This document shows, piece after piece, positions 14,181-26,666 of a DNA stretch of 64,000 bases. The first letter of the stretch is position 1. Each line of letters opens with the position of its first letter. The stretch lies in NCBI GenBank assembly GCA_000310025.1, contig FN649736.1, positions 5,323,659-5,387,658 of the forward strand. Direction: 5' to 3'. The notes under the pieces were generated by a model. That model saw nothing but the letters and a program-made list of their open reading frames with translations, ran no database searches and had not been told where the DNA came from. The position numbers were made by a program, and so were the translations under genes. The DNA is from Ectocarpus siliculosus (Eukaryota > Sar > Phaeophyceae > Ectocarpales > Ectocarpaceae).

Positions 14181-15359
14181 CTTTGGTGTAGATACCACCC
14201 GCGAGATATCGCAGCTCAGCTCTGACTGCTGTGTGTGCAGTGTGTACAGTTCAGTGAGTGAGTAGCACAAGGCGGCGGCAGCACGGCCATCTGCCCCCCC
14301 CCCCCCCTGGATTCACGGCACCCCTTCTCAAGCCCGCTGCTGCGCAGCAACAGCCCTACCACACACGGCACCGTACACAGCAGCAGAGCCGGCCTCTCTC
14401 TCTCTGCTGACCCAAACACTACAGACAAGGCTACACCATGACCGAACCTGATAAGGTGAGCAAAGGGGAGATTCACGAGTATGTTAGCATCTGGCGCTGC
14501 TGGAGATGGAAAAGCTGTGGGTATTGTTTCTTTTCTCTGACAGGGAAACGTCATAACTGGTGGGTAGTACATTTGCATCGCAGGCAGGCCAGGAGACCTT
14601 CGCACTCTCCACGGCAAAGCAAGCTTCGGACTCCCACCCACGGATAGCTAGACTTCGGCGCCTATGATGGTGTCGGCGAAGGCTGTTGGGTTCGACGGTA
14701 GAGTTTGGAATGTCGTTTCTGGTGTTATATTTTGTCTGGCGGAGATCCGACACAACGCTTGCTGCGTACGTTGCCACTCATTTTCAACTTCCACTGCTGT
14801 GCCTGGCCTACTGCTGTATGTACCGCTCGACATGATGTGATTGCGTAAGCCCGAGGTTTGTGCCACCGCGCTCAAACACTTTGTTGCGAGCTGTGAGCCT
14901 TGGTCGTTAAACACAACCGACCGGTCAGGGTGTCTGTCGGCGTGTGCGGTTCGACTGCACATTGGGTACCAGCGGCCTTTCCACGTACTCGGTGGCCGCG
15001 AACTTGTTTGGTGTGTGTTCGTCGTCACCCCGCATTCCTTGTGCGTGTAGGGCTCGCCTGCCTGGAAGCGGCTGGAGTTATGGGATTGGTAGCCATGGCA
15101 ATGGTGACATACACCCGCCGGCAATCGCTGTCGTTTGCAACTACAGGCAATACCGAGGCCCTGCACAACCCAAAGCGGCACGGATCTCTGCGTTTCCCCC
15201 CTATATTGTACATAGGTGGAAGTCATCGCTCCCCTCGACTTGCAAAAGTCGATTGCTCCATAACCAGGAGGGCGTGAAAGCCGACCGATGTGCAAAAGGA
15301 AAGATAGCTCTCGACGACATATATCCCACATGACCCTTTTCGGCATTGGCATCCTGTCA
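14181..15359. other. divergent intergenic region, THOC5 / helicase
   Basis: The two genes start in opposite directions from this 1.2-kb gap. A minus-strand frame at 14648-14835 reads like coding sequence (WQRTQQALCRISARQNITPE) and may be an upstream THOC5 exon. A poly-C run lies at 14296-14308. One TACAGCAGTA motif (reverse form) lies at 14809-14818. No other gene is seen. Confidence 0.5.
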
Positions 15360-18300
15360 ATGGCGGAGCAATCGAACAGAAAAGTATTCCGTCTCTAAGT
15401 AGGGGTGTCCTGTGAGGTTCGCTTTCACTGATGTGCCTCACGACGTCACCGCAGTAGTGTTGTGCATACTTGACAAAGCTTCGTTGAGAGCTTTATCCCA
15501 CAACGCCACACAGAGCTGTGGTTCATCTGCACAGCTTATTTCTTTGACTCGCGTCGCGCCGCCGCCATTGAATCATCATCATACCGCGACCACAAATCCG
15601 CGTTTGTTTTCTCATCTCACCTACTTACACAACTTACAAACTCCCCACGTTTTTTTTTTTCGAACCCCGAAACGGAAACCCCAGGCTGCCGCCAAGGCTC
15701 TGAAGAAGCTGCTGAAGAAGGAGAAGAAGAAGGCCGCGGAGGCAGCCGAAGCCGCCGCAGAAACCACACCCACGCCCGGTCGGCCCAGGACTCGATCCAT
15801 GGATCTCGCCGAAGCAACCAGCGGCCGCCCCCGAACCCGATCCATGGATTTGGCGGAAGGCATGGCGGTAAGCTCCCCCGCGGCCAAGACCGAAAAGAAG
15901 AAGAAGAAGAAAAAGCGGAAGGCCGAGGACGCCGGAGAGGCCGCTCCTAAGAAATCGAAGACCACGGACGTGGCGGAGCCTACCGAACCTGCCACGGAAC
16001 CCGCCGGTGGCGCACCCGCGCTCACAGCGGCGGAGTTTTGCTCGACCCACAAGATCGCGATCAAGTCGGACGATGATAGCTTCGACTGTCCCGTGCCAAT
16101 GTCCTCGTTCGAATCGACTCCGTTCGGCGGGCCGATCCGTGGCGCGCTCAAGGCGGCGGGGTACCCTGCACCGACACCGACCCAGGCACAGTGAGTGTTT
16201 TCTTGACCGCGAAGTGGAGTTACATGTTGGTTGGGAGAGGCGAGGCAATTATGTCAGTACCATTGTACGATTGTCTATAATAGTGGCAATGCCGGTACTA
16301 TACTTGGCTGTGGTACGTGCTCCTACATTGCACCGAATACCAGGGAGGAAACAAGTCGCATACGTGTAGTAGTTTTGGTTTCTTGGGTGCGTCGTTGTTG
16401 TCGGTGTCGGTTTGTACAGCGATTGTTGGCTGGCCTAGCCTGGTGTTCATCGTGCACACGCATACATACACTACTCCGTCTCTCCGTCTAGATGTATGTA
16501 CCTGCTACTATTAATAGACGTTCGTACCTCCGAACTACCGCCTTTCGAATGGCACGCACCTTGCGCTAGCTCGTGCCCTTACGCCCCTCGCCCTACCCCA
16601 CCTCGCCCTAACCGACCCAGATCATGGCCCATCGCTCTGAGCGGTCGCGACATCATCTCCGTGGCAAGAACAGGGTCCGGAAAGACGCTCGGTTTCTTGC
16701 TGCCGGCGTTCCATGCGTTGCTCAACAGGCCCGGGGGTTGCAAGCCACGGATGGGTGGTCCGTACATCGTTGTTCTCGCGCCGACACGCGAGCTGGCGTG
16801 CCAGATTAACGAGGAGGCCACCAAGTTCGGCAAAGCGGCCGGTATCCGCAGCACCACCGTGTACGGTAAGTTTCACCATTCTTGGTTGTGTTTGTGTGTG
16901 CGACGACGGTATTCTCGACGCTGTTGAGCTGGCTGTGGGCGGGAGCGACATGCACTGTCTTGCACTTGGACTACTAGAAAGGCCGTTCGTACTAGCTCAT
17001 GATGTCCTACGTACAGTAGCACTGGAATTCTTGGGTGTCACTATCGTCTTCGCCGTTTTTCTTACCACAAAAGTAGCGCGGACACCCACATCGACTCTTG
17101 TAGGTCGGAAATCCGACCACTCGAGACTGCTTTCCACTCCTTCAAAAGGATTGACGCGGCTCCTCATTGACCAGACATTTTGCTACTTGGAAGCTATTTC
17201 CATGCTCATCCCCTGCTCCCCATAACTTGTCTCCTTTCGTCATTCCTTCCACCAACCGTCGCCTCTCGACAACTTCTTTCGTCACTACATACGCCTCTGC
17301 AAATCGGCGCAGGCGGTTCGCCCAAGTACCCCCAGATCAAGGCCATCCAGAGCGGTGTGCAGGTGGTCATCGCTACCCCCGGTCGGCTGAACGACATCAT
17401 GGAGATGGGCAAGATCAACATGACGAACGTGATGACCCTCGCGCTCGACGAAGCTGATCGAATGCTCGACATGGGCTTCGAGCCGCAGATCCGAACGATC
17501 ATCGATGCCATGCCGGCGAAACGGCAGACGCTCTTCTTCACGGCGACGTGGCCCAAGGAAGTGCAGCGGCTGGCGCGCGACTTCGTCACGAACCCGGTTC
17601 ATATCACCGTGGGCGACGCGGGGAAGCTCAACGCGAACAAGAGCATCACGCAGCACATCCACGTGAGTTCGCTCTCTTGGGTAGGACCTGCTGGACTGCA
17701 GGACCAACATCTTGACGGCTTGTGTGTAGGTGTTTGCGTGGTGATGTATTTTGATGCCTGCCGTCGTTTGTGCAGGCATGGGAGGGTACTGGTGATGGAC
17801 ACACGAAGCTTGTAGCTCCCTCCCGTGTTGCGCGTTCGTTCAAAACCTTGGATCTGTCTCACTTCGCTCGTTAATTCTCTTCGCTTCCATGTATGATTAG
17901 CAATTACCTGACCAGAGGTGGTCACGAGTGTGCTATTGGCACCAGTCCTTTGCAACGTTAGCATGTGTTGCCCTTATTATTTGGCAACTCCTCATGCCCA
18001 CCTACTCCCCCCCCCCACGGGTTTCGGCGGCGATGGTTCGTGTTTTGTTGTGCTGTGTTTCAGATTGTAGACGAGAGGGATAAGGGGGACAAGCTCTGGG
18101 AGCTGCTGACCAAGCTGCACGAGAACCCCCCCAAGGCCGACCACGGGAAGACGGTGAGTTGCTTTCAGCCGACTCATAAAGACAGCTGCGAACCCGGCGT
18201 CCTCTTGACAGTATTCCGCCCAGCATGTGTTGGCATGCGCTTCTCTAGCGCATCTGTCGTGTCCTACGCAGTGTTCACTCCATTACGGCATACCGATTTT

Positions 18301-20079
18301 TTTGCTTTCTCTACGTTTAGTGTGGGCAACACGTTTGTACACGTCCCCAAAGCATATTGACCCTTTTTTTCTCGGCATTCTTAAGGAAGGCCTGCATAAC
18401 ACGGTACAATGGGTGGGTTGAAACTGCGAGCGGTATATGTTGATGACACTTCATGTTTTCTACCCCAACGCGTTCGTTTTCCACGCTGGCCTGCATGCCT
18501 CATTTCCTCTTATTTGATGTAATGTACGAATGCATGGTGCGACCGTCACGCAGATCATTTTTTCGTCCAAGAAGCGAAATTGCGACAAGCTCGCCCAGGC
18601 GGCGTGGGACCGCGGGTTCGCGGTGGACTCGTTGCACGGCGACCGTGAGCAGTGGGAGAGGACGAAGGTTATGGACCAGTACCGGTCGGGGGAGGTTCGC
18701 ATGCTGGTGGCGACGGACGTGGCCGCGAGGGGCCTGGACGTTAAGGACATATCGTACGTGATCAACTACGACTTCCCAGTCGACGGCGTTGAGGTAAGGG
18801 TTACCCTAGTCATCACCTCCAGCCCTTACTAAAAGGTACAGAGCAACCCCAAAGGCTAGCAAGCTCGACTCCGTGAAGCAATTGAGATGGTACATAGGAT
18901 TTCTTTCTTGTTGGTGCGACATGTGCTGAGTTTTGCAATGGCAGCGGCGGTAGAGAACCAATGCGTACGACTTTGAGAGAAGGAAACGTAAACGTGCTCA
19001 GCAATGCGCTGTGTGGCACACATGAAACCATTTACTCCTCGTAAGGCTTGGCGTTGTACCTTGGTCATCTTTGGAACCGGAAACGTACATAGTAGACACG
19101 ACTGCCTGCACGCCGAACGTGTCCGGCAATGCAGCGGCGTGCCTGATTCACTGTAGCAATAGCTCCTCGTGTCAGAGTTCTGGACCCCCACACCGCTTCG
19201 GGCGACATGGGGGGTTGAAGGCCAACCTTGAGTAGGAGCTAAGAGCAAACCACAATCCCGGCGGTGTCGCAATCCCTCGGCCGTTAGTCCCTCGCGGCCG
19301 CTGAGTGTCGCCATCGTCGTACAGACCGATTTAGTCATGTAGACCGATCCAAGTCGAGAAGACCGATCGTAATCGATTAGACCGATCGAAATATATATTT
19401 GACATAAAGAAGTCCAAATGGACAGTCCGCGAAGTTGGCGGAGCCAATTCAAATGGAAACATCCAACGCCAGCGTCAAGTATCATGTACGTACCGTGAGG
19501 AATAACCCAGAACGGCAACGATACGACCGACCGCCAGACATAGGCTTGGGCGGGCTCTTGAGGGTCTTGACTTGTGCCTCGGCGCACATTGATGCGTGGT
19601 AAGGAAGTAGTGTGCCTGGTACACCGTATTCTAATTCAGGGGCGTGCACCCACCCCTCGAGGTATATGCTTATGGTCGTTATTTCAACGGTTAAAATAGA
19701 CCACTATCTGCACCTTCAAGAGCCCCCACTGGTAACACATTCTGCCCCTCTTGACCCCCTTCTTCCCCCCCCCCCCCACTCCGTATGACACGGCCCGAAA
19801 TGTCAACAGAACTACATCCACCGCATCGGGCGAACAGCCCGCGGAAACGCCAGCGGCGACGCGTTCACGTTCTTCACGAGTTCCGATGCCAAGTTCGCGA
19901 ACAAGCTCGTGGGTGTGCTTAGAGGCGCCAACCAAGACGTGCCGGCGGAGTTGCAAAAGATGGATCGCGGTGGCGGTGGGAGGGGCGGGGGACGCGGCGG
20001 GTGGCGGGGTGGGGGGAGGGGGGGCCGTGGGGGAGGCAGGGGGCGCGGAGGGTTCGGCGGGCGCGGCCGAAAATGGTGA
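15360..20079 (+). CDS. DEAD-box ATP-dependent RNA helicase, DBP2/DBP3 (DDX5) group
   Basis: Model: 15360-15383, 15685-16190, 16621-16865, 17313-17662, 18064-18153, 18554-18793 and 19810-20079; 574 aa, all junctions in phase. The first 8-codon exon (ATG at 15360) is the least certain part. The N-terminus is lysine-rich and holds an exact internal repeat (GRPRTRSMDLAE, twice). Helicase motifs in order: Q motif PTPTQAQ, I ARTGSGKT (192-199), Ia PTRELA (231-236), Ib TPGR, II DEAD (304-307), III TAT (335-337, in TATWPKEV), then ATDVAARGLD and motif VI HRIGRTAR (489-496; TAR where TGR is usual in this group). TATWPKEV, NANKSITQ and the basic N-terminus recall yeast Dbp3, a nucleolar ribosome-assembly helicase. 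The C-terminal RGG/GGR tail ending GRGRKW is more like DDX5/DBP2, so the exact orthologue is open. Confidence 0.95.
19321..19390. repeat. short spaced GACCGAT repeat in helicase intron 6
   Basis: GACCGAT occurs four times, at 19324, 19342, 19360 and 19380, with spacing of 18, 18 and 20 bases, inside the 1-kb last intron of the helicase gene. Its function is unknown. The rest of this intron (18794-19809) shows nothing recognisable. Confidence 0.7.
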
Positions 20080-22744
20080 TGAGATTGACGCGTTGTCGTG
20101 CGTTATGCTGCGGAATTGACACCGTGGCTGCTTGTGTAGTTATATCGAGAGGAAGTGGAAGTGGCTAAGTGCTGTTTATTTAGTGTGAAGTGCTGGTTGT
20201 GTCGATAGCGCAGGCAGCACTTCCGGGTAAATCAGGACATGAGGGAAATTGTGCTATTGTCTGTTTTAAGTCGTCCCGTCGCACACAAAGCAAGTAATTT
20301 TGGGAGGGGCGCCTGAAGAGGTTCCAAGGCGTTCACGATGCGCGGATGGGAGATTTCGTGGACCTATTTGCTTGATAAGGTCTTGCTGCCGAAGCAATGC
20401 GGGGTTGGTTTCCAGGCACCAGATCAGATCAGCCGAACCAGCACACTAACTGCGATGGATGGCTGAAAAATGCGGCTGTACAGCCAAATAGGAGGAGTGC
20501 GGTTTATGGGCTTGGAAGTTGGAGACGGGTCAGGGCGACAAAACATTTTACTTTTTATCGTTGCATTTTTTTTGAGGTGTACGTTGCGGGCGTGCGTAGT
20601 ACTCCTGAGTTTTTTCTATGGACCACGTACAAAAATATATGTAGGTAATTCCGTCCCCGCGGGTCGCCGCACCCGATCTATGCTATGTAATTTCTAAGGT
20701 CACCACACGGTGAGGGTTTTCATTAACGTCCTCTTGGGGCTGTGCATGATGTCATCCCGTTCAAGCTGCAGGCCTTGCCTTGGCGATTTATGGTGCAGAT
20801 GATAGTGGTAACCTCAATGAGATGGCTAACTGCACAGTAGTCACGGGGGAAGTAAAGACAAGGTGTAAAGACACCTGTGCGCAGCACTACGAGACCGGAA
20901 GTTTGTCATGTGGAGTTGGATGATTTGAAAGACTAGCGGTATTCAAACTAAGTAGATGACTCCATTCGTGATGATGCTCCGGGGCTAGTCTTTCCAGCGA
21001 TATGGCAATATGTAAATGAGCGAGCGTACACTCCTTTTCTCTGGGACCCCAGTATTAGTCCGAGTTGAATCGATTCGGACGAGCTCGGACAGGAGGCAGG
21101 TTTGTATGGTATGCATACCAATGCCTTTGCCTGCTTTAAGTACTCACGTGAACGATGAGGCCTTCATGTTCGGATCGACCCGAACGATCACTACTTGGCT
21201 CAAAACATAGCAGCATTACTTTCGGCCAAACGTGGTGGACAGCATCGACTCTTGGCTTTTATCAATTCTCTCAACACCCTTGTCTCCCCACTTGTGGGCG
21301 CTTCGGCCAATGCGCCATTGCAAACGCGCCCGTCGATAGCGGGGTGCGCTGGTTCTGGTTCCGGTCCTATGAGGCAATAACATGTTACCCAGTGGTTCCC
21401 CTCAGTACCCATATTTTCAGTGAATACTATCTACGCAGACAGCCACCGTCTCGCGATAACTCGGCAACAGGACTGTTGTGTGCTGTGTCACCTCACAATC
21501 TCTTGAGTCCAAAATTCTTTCGATGATGCCGTGCTCGTCCTGGGATTTCATTTAGGCAAGAACTCCGCGAGTAACTTCATTCATTCGTGGTATTGGCCAT
21601 GGTCCCGTGAGATGCCAGCAGAAACCTCGAGACAACGAAGCCACTTGCGACAAACACCTTGAGAGCACTCTCTTCACCCCAGGGAAAGGAGCCATTATTT
21701 GTTACGATGTCAGAAACCCCTTGATGTGGCACACCTCCTCCTTCGTTACACAAGAGTCCAACCTCTTCTACGCCGACAGTACTACTGTAGTTCTGAAGCT
21801 TTTCTGAAGCTTTAGCTTCAGTCTCATCGTTCGATATCCGTGGGTGGAACTTTCATTCGCATCCCCAACGCCTGGCCCGACCCGGTCTCAAATGCTGATC
21901 TCGGGCTACAGTGCAAATCTCGTGGCGTATGGTTCGGTAGGGAATCACAAACCATGACCCCTACCCGAGTTTGAGCAGCTTGCACCTCCTGTGGCCGGCA
22001 CGACTCGGCCTTGACTGTTCCTGGTCTGTTTCGCCATGGGAACGGCCGGTTGAACAACGAAAGAGAGGCCTGCGTGCTGCGCGCCACCATCTTTTTTTTG
22101 TTGCGTTTGTGATTTTCTTCCTGAGTGACCGTTTTACACATGCGGTTGCTGCTGCTATGCTCGGAGTATGCTGCAAAGGTCGTATCGTCTCTGTCGCTTG
22201 GGCTGCAAGCTGTGCTCGCGTAGGAGATGCGAATTCCTCATTTTTTTCTCTACTGTGTCGATATCGATGAAGAAAAGCAACGGCAGCACGGTTGAAGATG
22301 CAGCCAACAACAGACGGTCCGCCATAGTTTTTTGTTCTTCTCTTGCTGCATAGTCTATGCATGGGTGGTAAAGCATCGCAAGCGTATTACACCTTGAGTC
22401 TGCTGCGTAGTCGTAATTTGAGCGATAAGGCAGATGGCAGCACAATCTTATTTACGTAGTGAGGTATGATAACCCAACAGTCTGCTCGTTCGTGCAGCGG
22501 TGCGCATCTTTCGCGACGGCAAGCGTATTGAGATAACATTATAGTTCGTTCGTGGTGCTTCTATGTAGCCATGTTCTTTTTTTTTTGCCACACTTCAAAC
22601 CACAAAGAAAGGAAAGAAAGCCTCCACAGTTCGGAAACGGCAACTATGTTTTGTTTGTTATATTTGTTGTGTTTGTTGTTGCTGAGCGCACATCGGATGT
22701 CGCCGTTCGTTACACGTGTTTGACAGCCTTCGGTGGGCCACAGG
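20080..22744. other. intergenic region downstream of the helicase
   Basis: I see no supported gene in this 2.7-kb stretch: only short frames without domains, and a small inverted repeat around 21793-21822 (GAAGCTTT/AAGCTTC words). The last 22 bases or so (22720-22741) are the left piece of a host repeat split by the LTR element; the right piece resumes at 30532 and a full second copy starts near 30850. Confidence 0.5.
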
Positions 22745-23075
22745 TGTTAGGATGATCCGAACTGGGGGTAGCTTGTCGCAAGACGTGTGTTGAATAGGGT
22801 GTCGGCAACTCGGCGAACTCGCGCCAAGGAGGAAAGATGTGCTGGGCTTGTTGTATAGACTTCTTCTTCACATGAAAAACATGGACTCACATGAACACAT
22901 GAACGAACATGGACACATGGACACATGGACAGACATGGACTGCACGCACGCGTGCACGCACCACCATGAGGGGGCGACGCAGTATACAACAGGGGTACCT
23001 TGCACACCCTGGAAATACATTCCACGTACCACACAATCCTACAACCACTTGGCATTGCTACAAGTATATCTATCA
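22745..23075 (-). repeat. LTR, copy 1 (3' LTR of the composite)
   Basis: 331-bp long terminal repeat, identical by eye to the copies at 26336 and 30201. The left flank is ACAGG, the target-site duplication. The adjacent internal side carries the G-rich polypurine tract expected beside a 3' LTR. Confidence 0.92.
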
Positions 23076-23357
23076 GCCCCCCTGCTTGTGACCATGCCAT
23101 GTCTTTTTCGATCCTCAAGAACTCCAAAACACAAGAAAATAAACTCAGAAAGTCAACTCAACTCCAGAACAATAGCCTCACTGGCTAGACATCAATTCCC
23201 ATCCCCGGTCATATCAGATATACTTCTTCGAACTTCAGTGAACTAATTGCCCCCCAGCCTAGAACACCATCCATTGAGAAAATCCATAGGCAAAAATGCA
23301 AAATGTTGCCGCCCTAGTTGTTTGATCACACACAAAATAAACCCAAACATCAAAATA

Positions 23358-24235
23358 TTAATCCATACTCATTACGAAGTTACGATGAAACTCGAAATTT
23401 CCCACGTTAAGTGCCTTCGTGAGGAAGTCAGCATGTTGATACGCCGATTCCACGTGAAAAATCGAAATCTCCTTCCTGCATACCAAATCCCTGATAAAGT
23501 GGTGCCTTACGTCGATGTGCTTCGAGTTACTGTTGCTAATCGGGTTCTGCGCCAACTGAATAGCCCCGTGGTTATCCTCGAACACCGGAATACACGGCAT
23601 ATCGGCAACATGAAACGCCATACTTGCCTCAGAAACAACACTTCCTTCATCACATCCGCAAGGGAGACATACTCCGCCTCTGTCGTGCTTAACGTAACGT
23701 ACTTCTGCGTCCTTGAAAACCAAGAAATACATCCCCCCCCACACATCACCAACCCTCCTGACACAGACCTCCTATCGGCAGCCTAACTTGCATAGTCTGC
23801 GTCTGCGAACACCTCCATGCTCAACCCTGCTACACTACCCCTCCTGAATGAAATACCCAAGTCACTAGTCCTTACCACATACCCCAAAATACCAAGACCT
23901 GCTCTCCAATGAATCTCTTTGGGAGAAGCACAGTAACGTGCTACCGCTCTCACTGCGTTCGCGATATCTGGCCTCGTTTGCGTTGCCAGCCACATCAATG
24001 ATCCTATCAGCTCACGAAAAGGCCTTGATACCACTTCTTCATCTTGGTCAAACTCTGAAAGCTTCAACCCTACAGGAAGAGGAATTTCCTTCCCGTACTC
24101 TACCCCAAACTCCATCCCCAACTCTTCAGCGTACGTCTGCTGCGAGATCTTCAAAGTCCCTGCATCCCAATTTCCCAAGAATAAAATCTCCTCTACCACC
24201 TGCTCCCTCAGGTTGTGATCGCTGTTCACAACCAA
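23358..24235 (-). other. copia pol fragment, reverse transcriptase end and RNase H (fossil)
   Basis: Fragment of a Ty1/copia polyprotein in the first internal region. The upstream part carries the reverse-transcriptase C-terminal block (RELIGSLMWLATQTRPDIAN). The downstream part carries the RNase H signature (YVTLSTTEAEYVSLAD) and DVRHHFIRD. The same fragment recurs at 26949-27826. It is broken and is not a host gene. Confidence 0.9.
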
Positions 24236-25306
24236 ACATCCTGTGAAAACCTCGAAAATAAAATCCTACTCGTTCAGGCTCGACCTCGTACTCAAAAAGA
24301 CCAAACACAAAGCCGAAGCAACACAAACCAAAGCCAAAACAATGAGAACACCAAATAAGAAAAGTCACACCATTGGTCACACGAAGTATTTTTGCCGGCC
24401 CATCAACCCCAGCGCTTTCATCCATCCCTCCTGCCACTGCTTCTTCCCCGCGGTAGCCACCCTCGCCTCTGCCGCGGCCACCCTTTTCTGCTGGCATGGC
24501 CGCGGCTCAGGCTTCATCAGGTGCCACGTATCCGCCTGGGTGGGGTGGGTGCAGCTGTCTCTCCGGGGGGATTGACTCGGCAGTGCAGGGGAGATTGCGC
24601 ATCCGAAAGGGAAAGGCACAGGCAAAATCAGTCACCCAAAGCGTCAATTTAGCACGTGGCACTGCTGGGGAGAATACCTTGCAATACGCCCCCTGTTCTG
24701 CGCAGCAGTGATCGTTGTCTTTCGCATTCTGTACGACATCATGGTTACCTATCAAATCGAACGCCAATCTACGACTGAGGTTAATTACTCCTCTTTCGTA
24801 AAAGTGACACAACGATTCTTGCGATTTGTCTGACAAGGTTAATTATTCCTCGGTCACGCAAACAACAATGTTGGATCCATGTTAGAGCTTACACAGCTGT
24901 GTTTCTGATCAACAACCCAACACATCTTCTTCTTACTGGTGTGCAACCACTGCGCTGCTTTCGTGCATACAGTGTTCTGGTACGAAATGGAGATCATTTC
25001 CATGTATTCCTGTCGGTTACACAGACCCCTGACCAAATTTCCAAGTGTATCCCCCTACAACTCCTACCGCTAGACATGCAACAGACTCCTGTTCGTAACA
25101 CGCAACTCATTGTCGGTAGAGGGTACAAAGATTCATGACGTCTTCGCATTCCCGTTATCGACGTGAACGCAAAAATAATGAGTCGGAGATCAATCTCTGT
25201 ATTTTAACACATACGGGACAAAATATTCCCATCAACTTCAAAGCACTCAAGAAGGTATATGCAGCAGCTTGGTTAGGATTCGCTGATAATCTCATCTAAT
25301 CTTTCA

Positions 25307-25555
25307 GTTTCTGTGGGTGACTGGCAACCTTACGTGGCGTAGTAGCCATACAACCTCGCAGTTTTGTGTGGGTGACTGGCAACCTTACGTGACGCAATAA
25401 CCATTTAACCTCGCAGTTTTGTGTGGGTGACTGGCAACCTTACGTGACGCAATATCAATTTAACCTCGCAGTTTTGTGTAGGTGACTGGCAACCTTACGT
25501 GAATCAATATCCATTTAACCTCGCAGTTTTGTGTGGATCACTGGCAACCTTATCA
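25307..25555. repeat. tandem array of an approximately 56-bp unit inside the element
   Basis: About five imperfect copies of a unit containing GACTGGCAACCTTACGTGA and CCTCGCAGTTTTGTGTG. The whole array recurs in the second internal region at about 29174-29422. Confidence 0.88.
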
Positions 25556-26335
25556 AGAATAGAACGCCCTTTGATGGGGTCTACTGCTGTACCTTTCAGG
25601 AAAAACATGTGCATGATGATGACGCGTATGTATGCAGAACTCAACAAGGTGTGCTGTAGGTTTATCGGAGCACACCCAAACGAAATCGACGAAGACAAGC
25701 ATGCAAGCATATACCAAAACCACTTCAGACGTAAAACGGTGAGCAGATCATCACGTGCCTGAGCGGATCTACGACCTTAGTAGGCGCATGCTGATGGTGT
25801 TGCTGCTCGGCATCTCCAGTGTTACAACAACATTCGAAATTGGCTCTCAAAAACCTGTACTCCAACCTGGACATCCGCCACTAGAATCAAACACACCCGT
25901 AAATGGGGCTACATGTATTACATACAGGACTGACACGGATGGTGTCCCTTAGGGGGTAAGACTTCCCTGGTTTCCTCCCCCGGGGTGTTGGTCCTTCGCA
26001 TTGCCCGCGCGAAGGACTCAACGAGACGGTCCTCCAACGATCGTGGCTGGTCTTCAGGTTGCGGGTCTAACGCTGTTCCAGCCGGCCGAGCATGCCGGGG
26101 ATCGCCTCCATTGGGGGGCTTGTCCACGCTCTCTGATGCGGGACGCTTCTCTTCGGTAAACTTGATTTTTTCTTGTACTCCCTTCTCCACTTCCTCTTTG
26201 ATGTGCGCCGATAATGCTTGGCGGTCCTCTTCAGTTAAGCTGCTGAGGTCGAGGGCTTCCATGATCTACTTCTCTAGCCGAACCCTTTTATAGCTACCCT
26301 CACCTCGGGATCCCGTGTGATATCACACGCTAGCG

Positions 26336-26666
26336 TGTTAGGATGATCCGAACTGGGGGTAGCTTGTCGCAAGACGTGTGTTGAATAGGGTGTCGGCAAC
26401 TCGGCGAACTCGCGCCAAGGAGGAAAGATGTGCTGGGCTTGTTGTATAGACTTCTTCTTCACATGAAAAACATGGACTCACATGAACACATGAACGAACA
26501 TGGACACATGGACACATGGACAGACATGGACTGCACGCACGCGTGCACGCACCACCATGAGGGGGCGACGCAGTATACAACAGGGGTACCTTGCACACCC
26601 TGGAAATACATTCCACGTACCACACAATCCTACAACCACTTGGCATTGCTACAAGTATATCTATCA
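26336..26666 (-). repeat. LTR, copy 2 (shared middle LTR)
   Basis: Second 331-bp LTR, shared between the two internal regions. On its right-strand flank at 26314-26329 lies a 16-bp palindrome (CGTGTGATATCACACG), next to the position where the primer-binding site is expected. I do not recognise a standard tRNA-Met primer site there. Confidence 0.92.

Noticed and set aside
22747-23127. Conserved open frames inside the LTRs
   Set aside because: They recur only because the LTR is repeated. They show no domain and overlap both strands.
26280-26335. Standard tRNA-Met primer-binding site beside the LTR
   Set aside because: The usual complementary word is absent; only palindromic words are seen.
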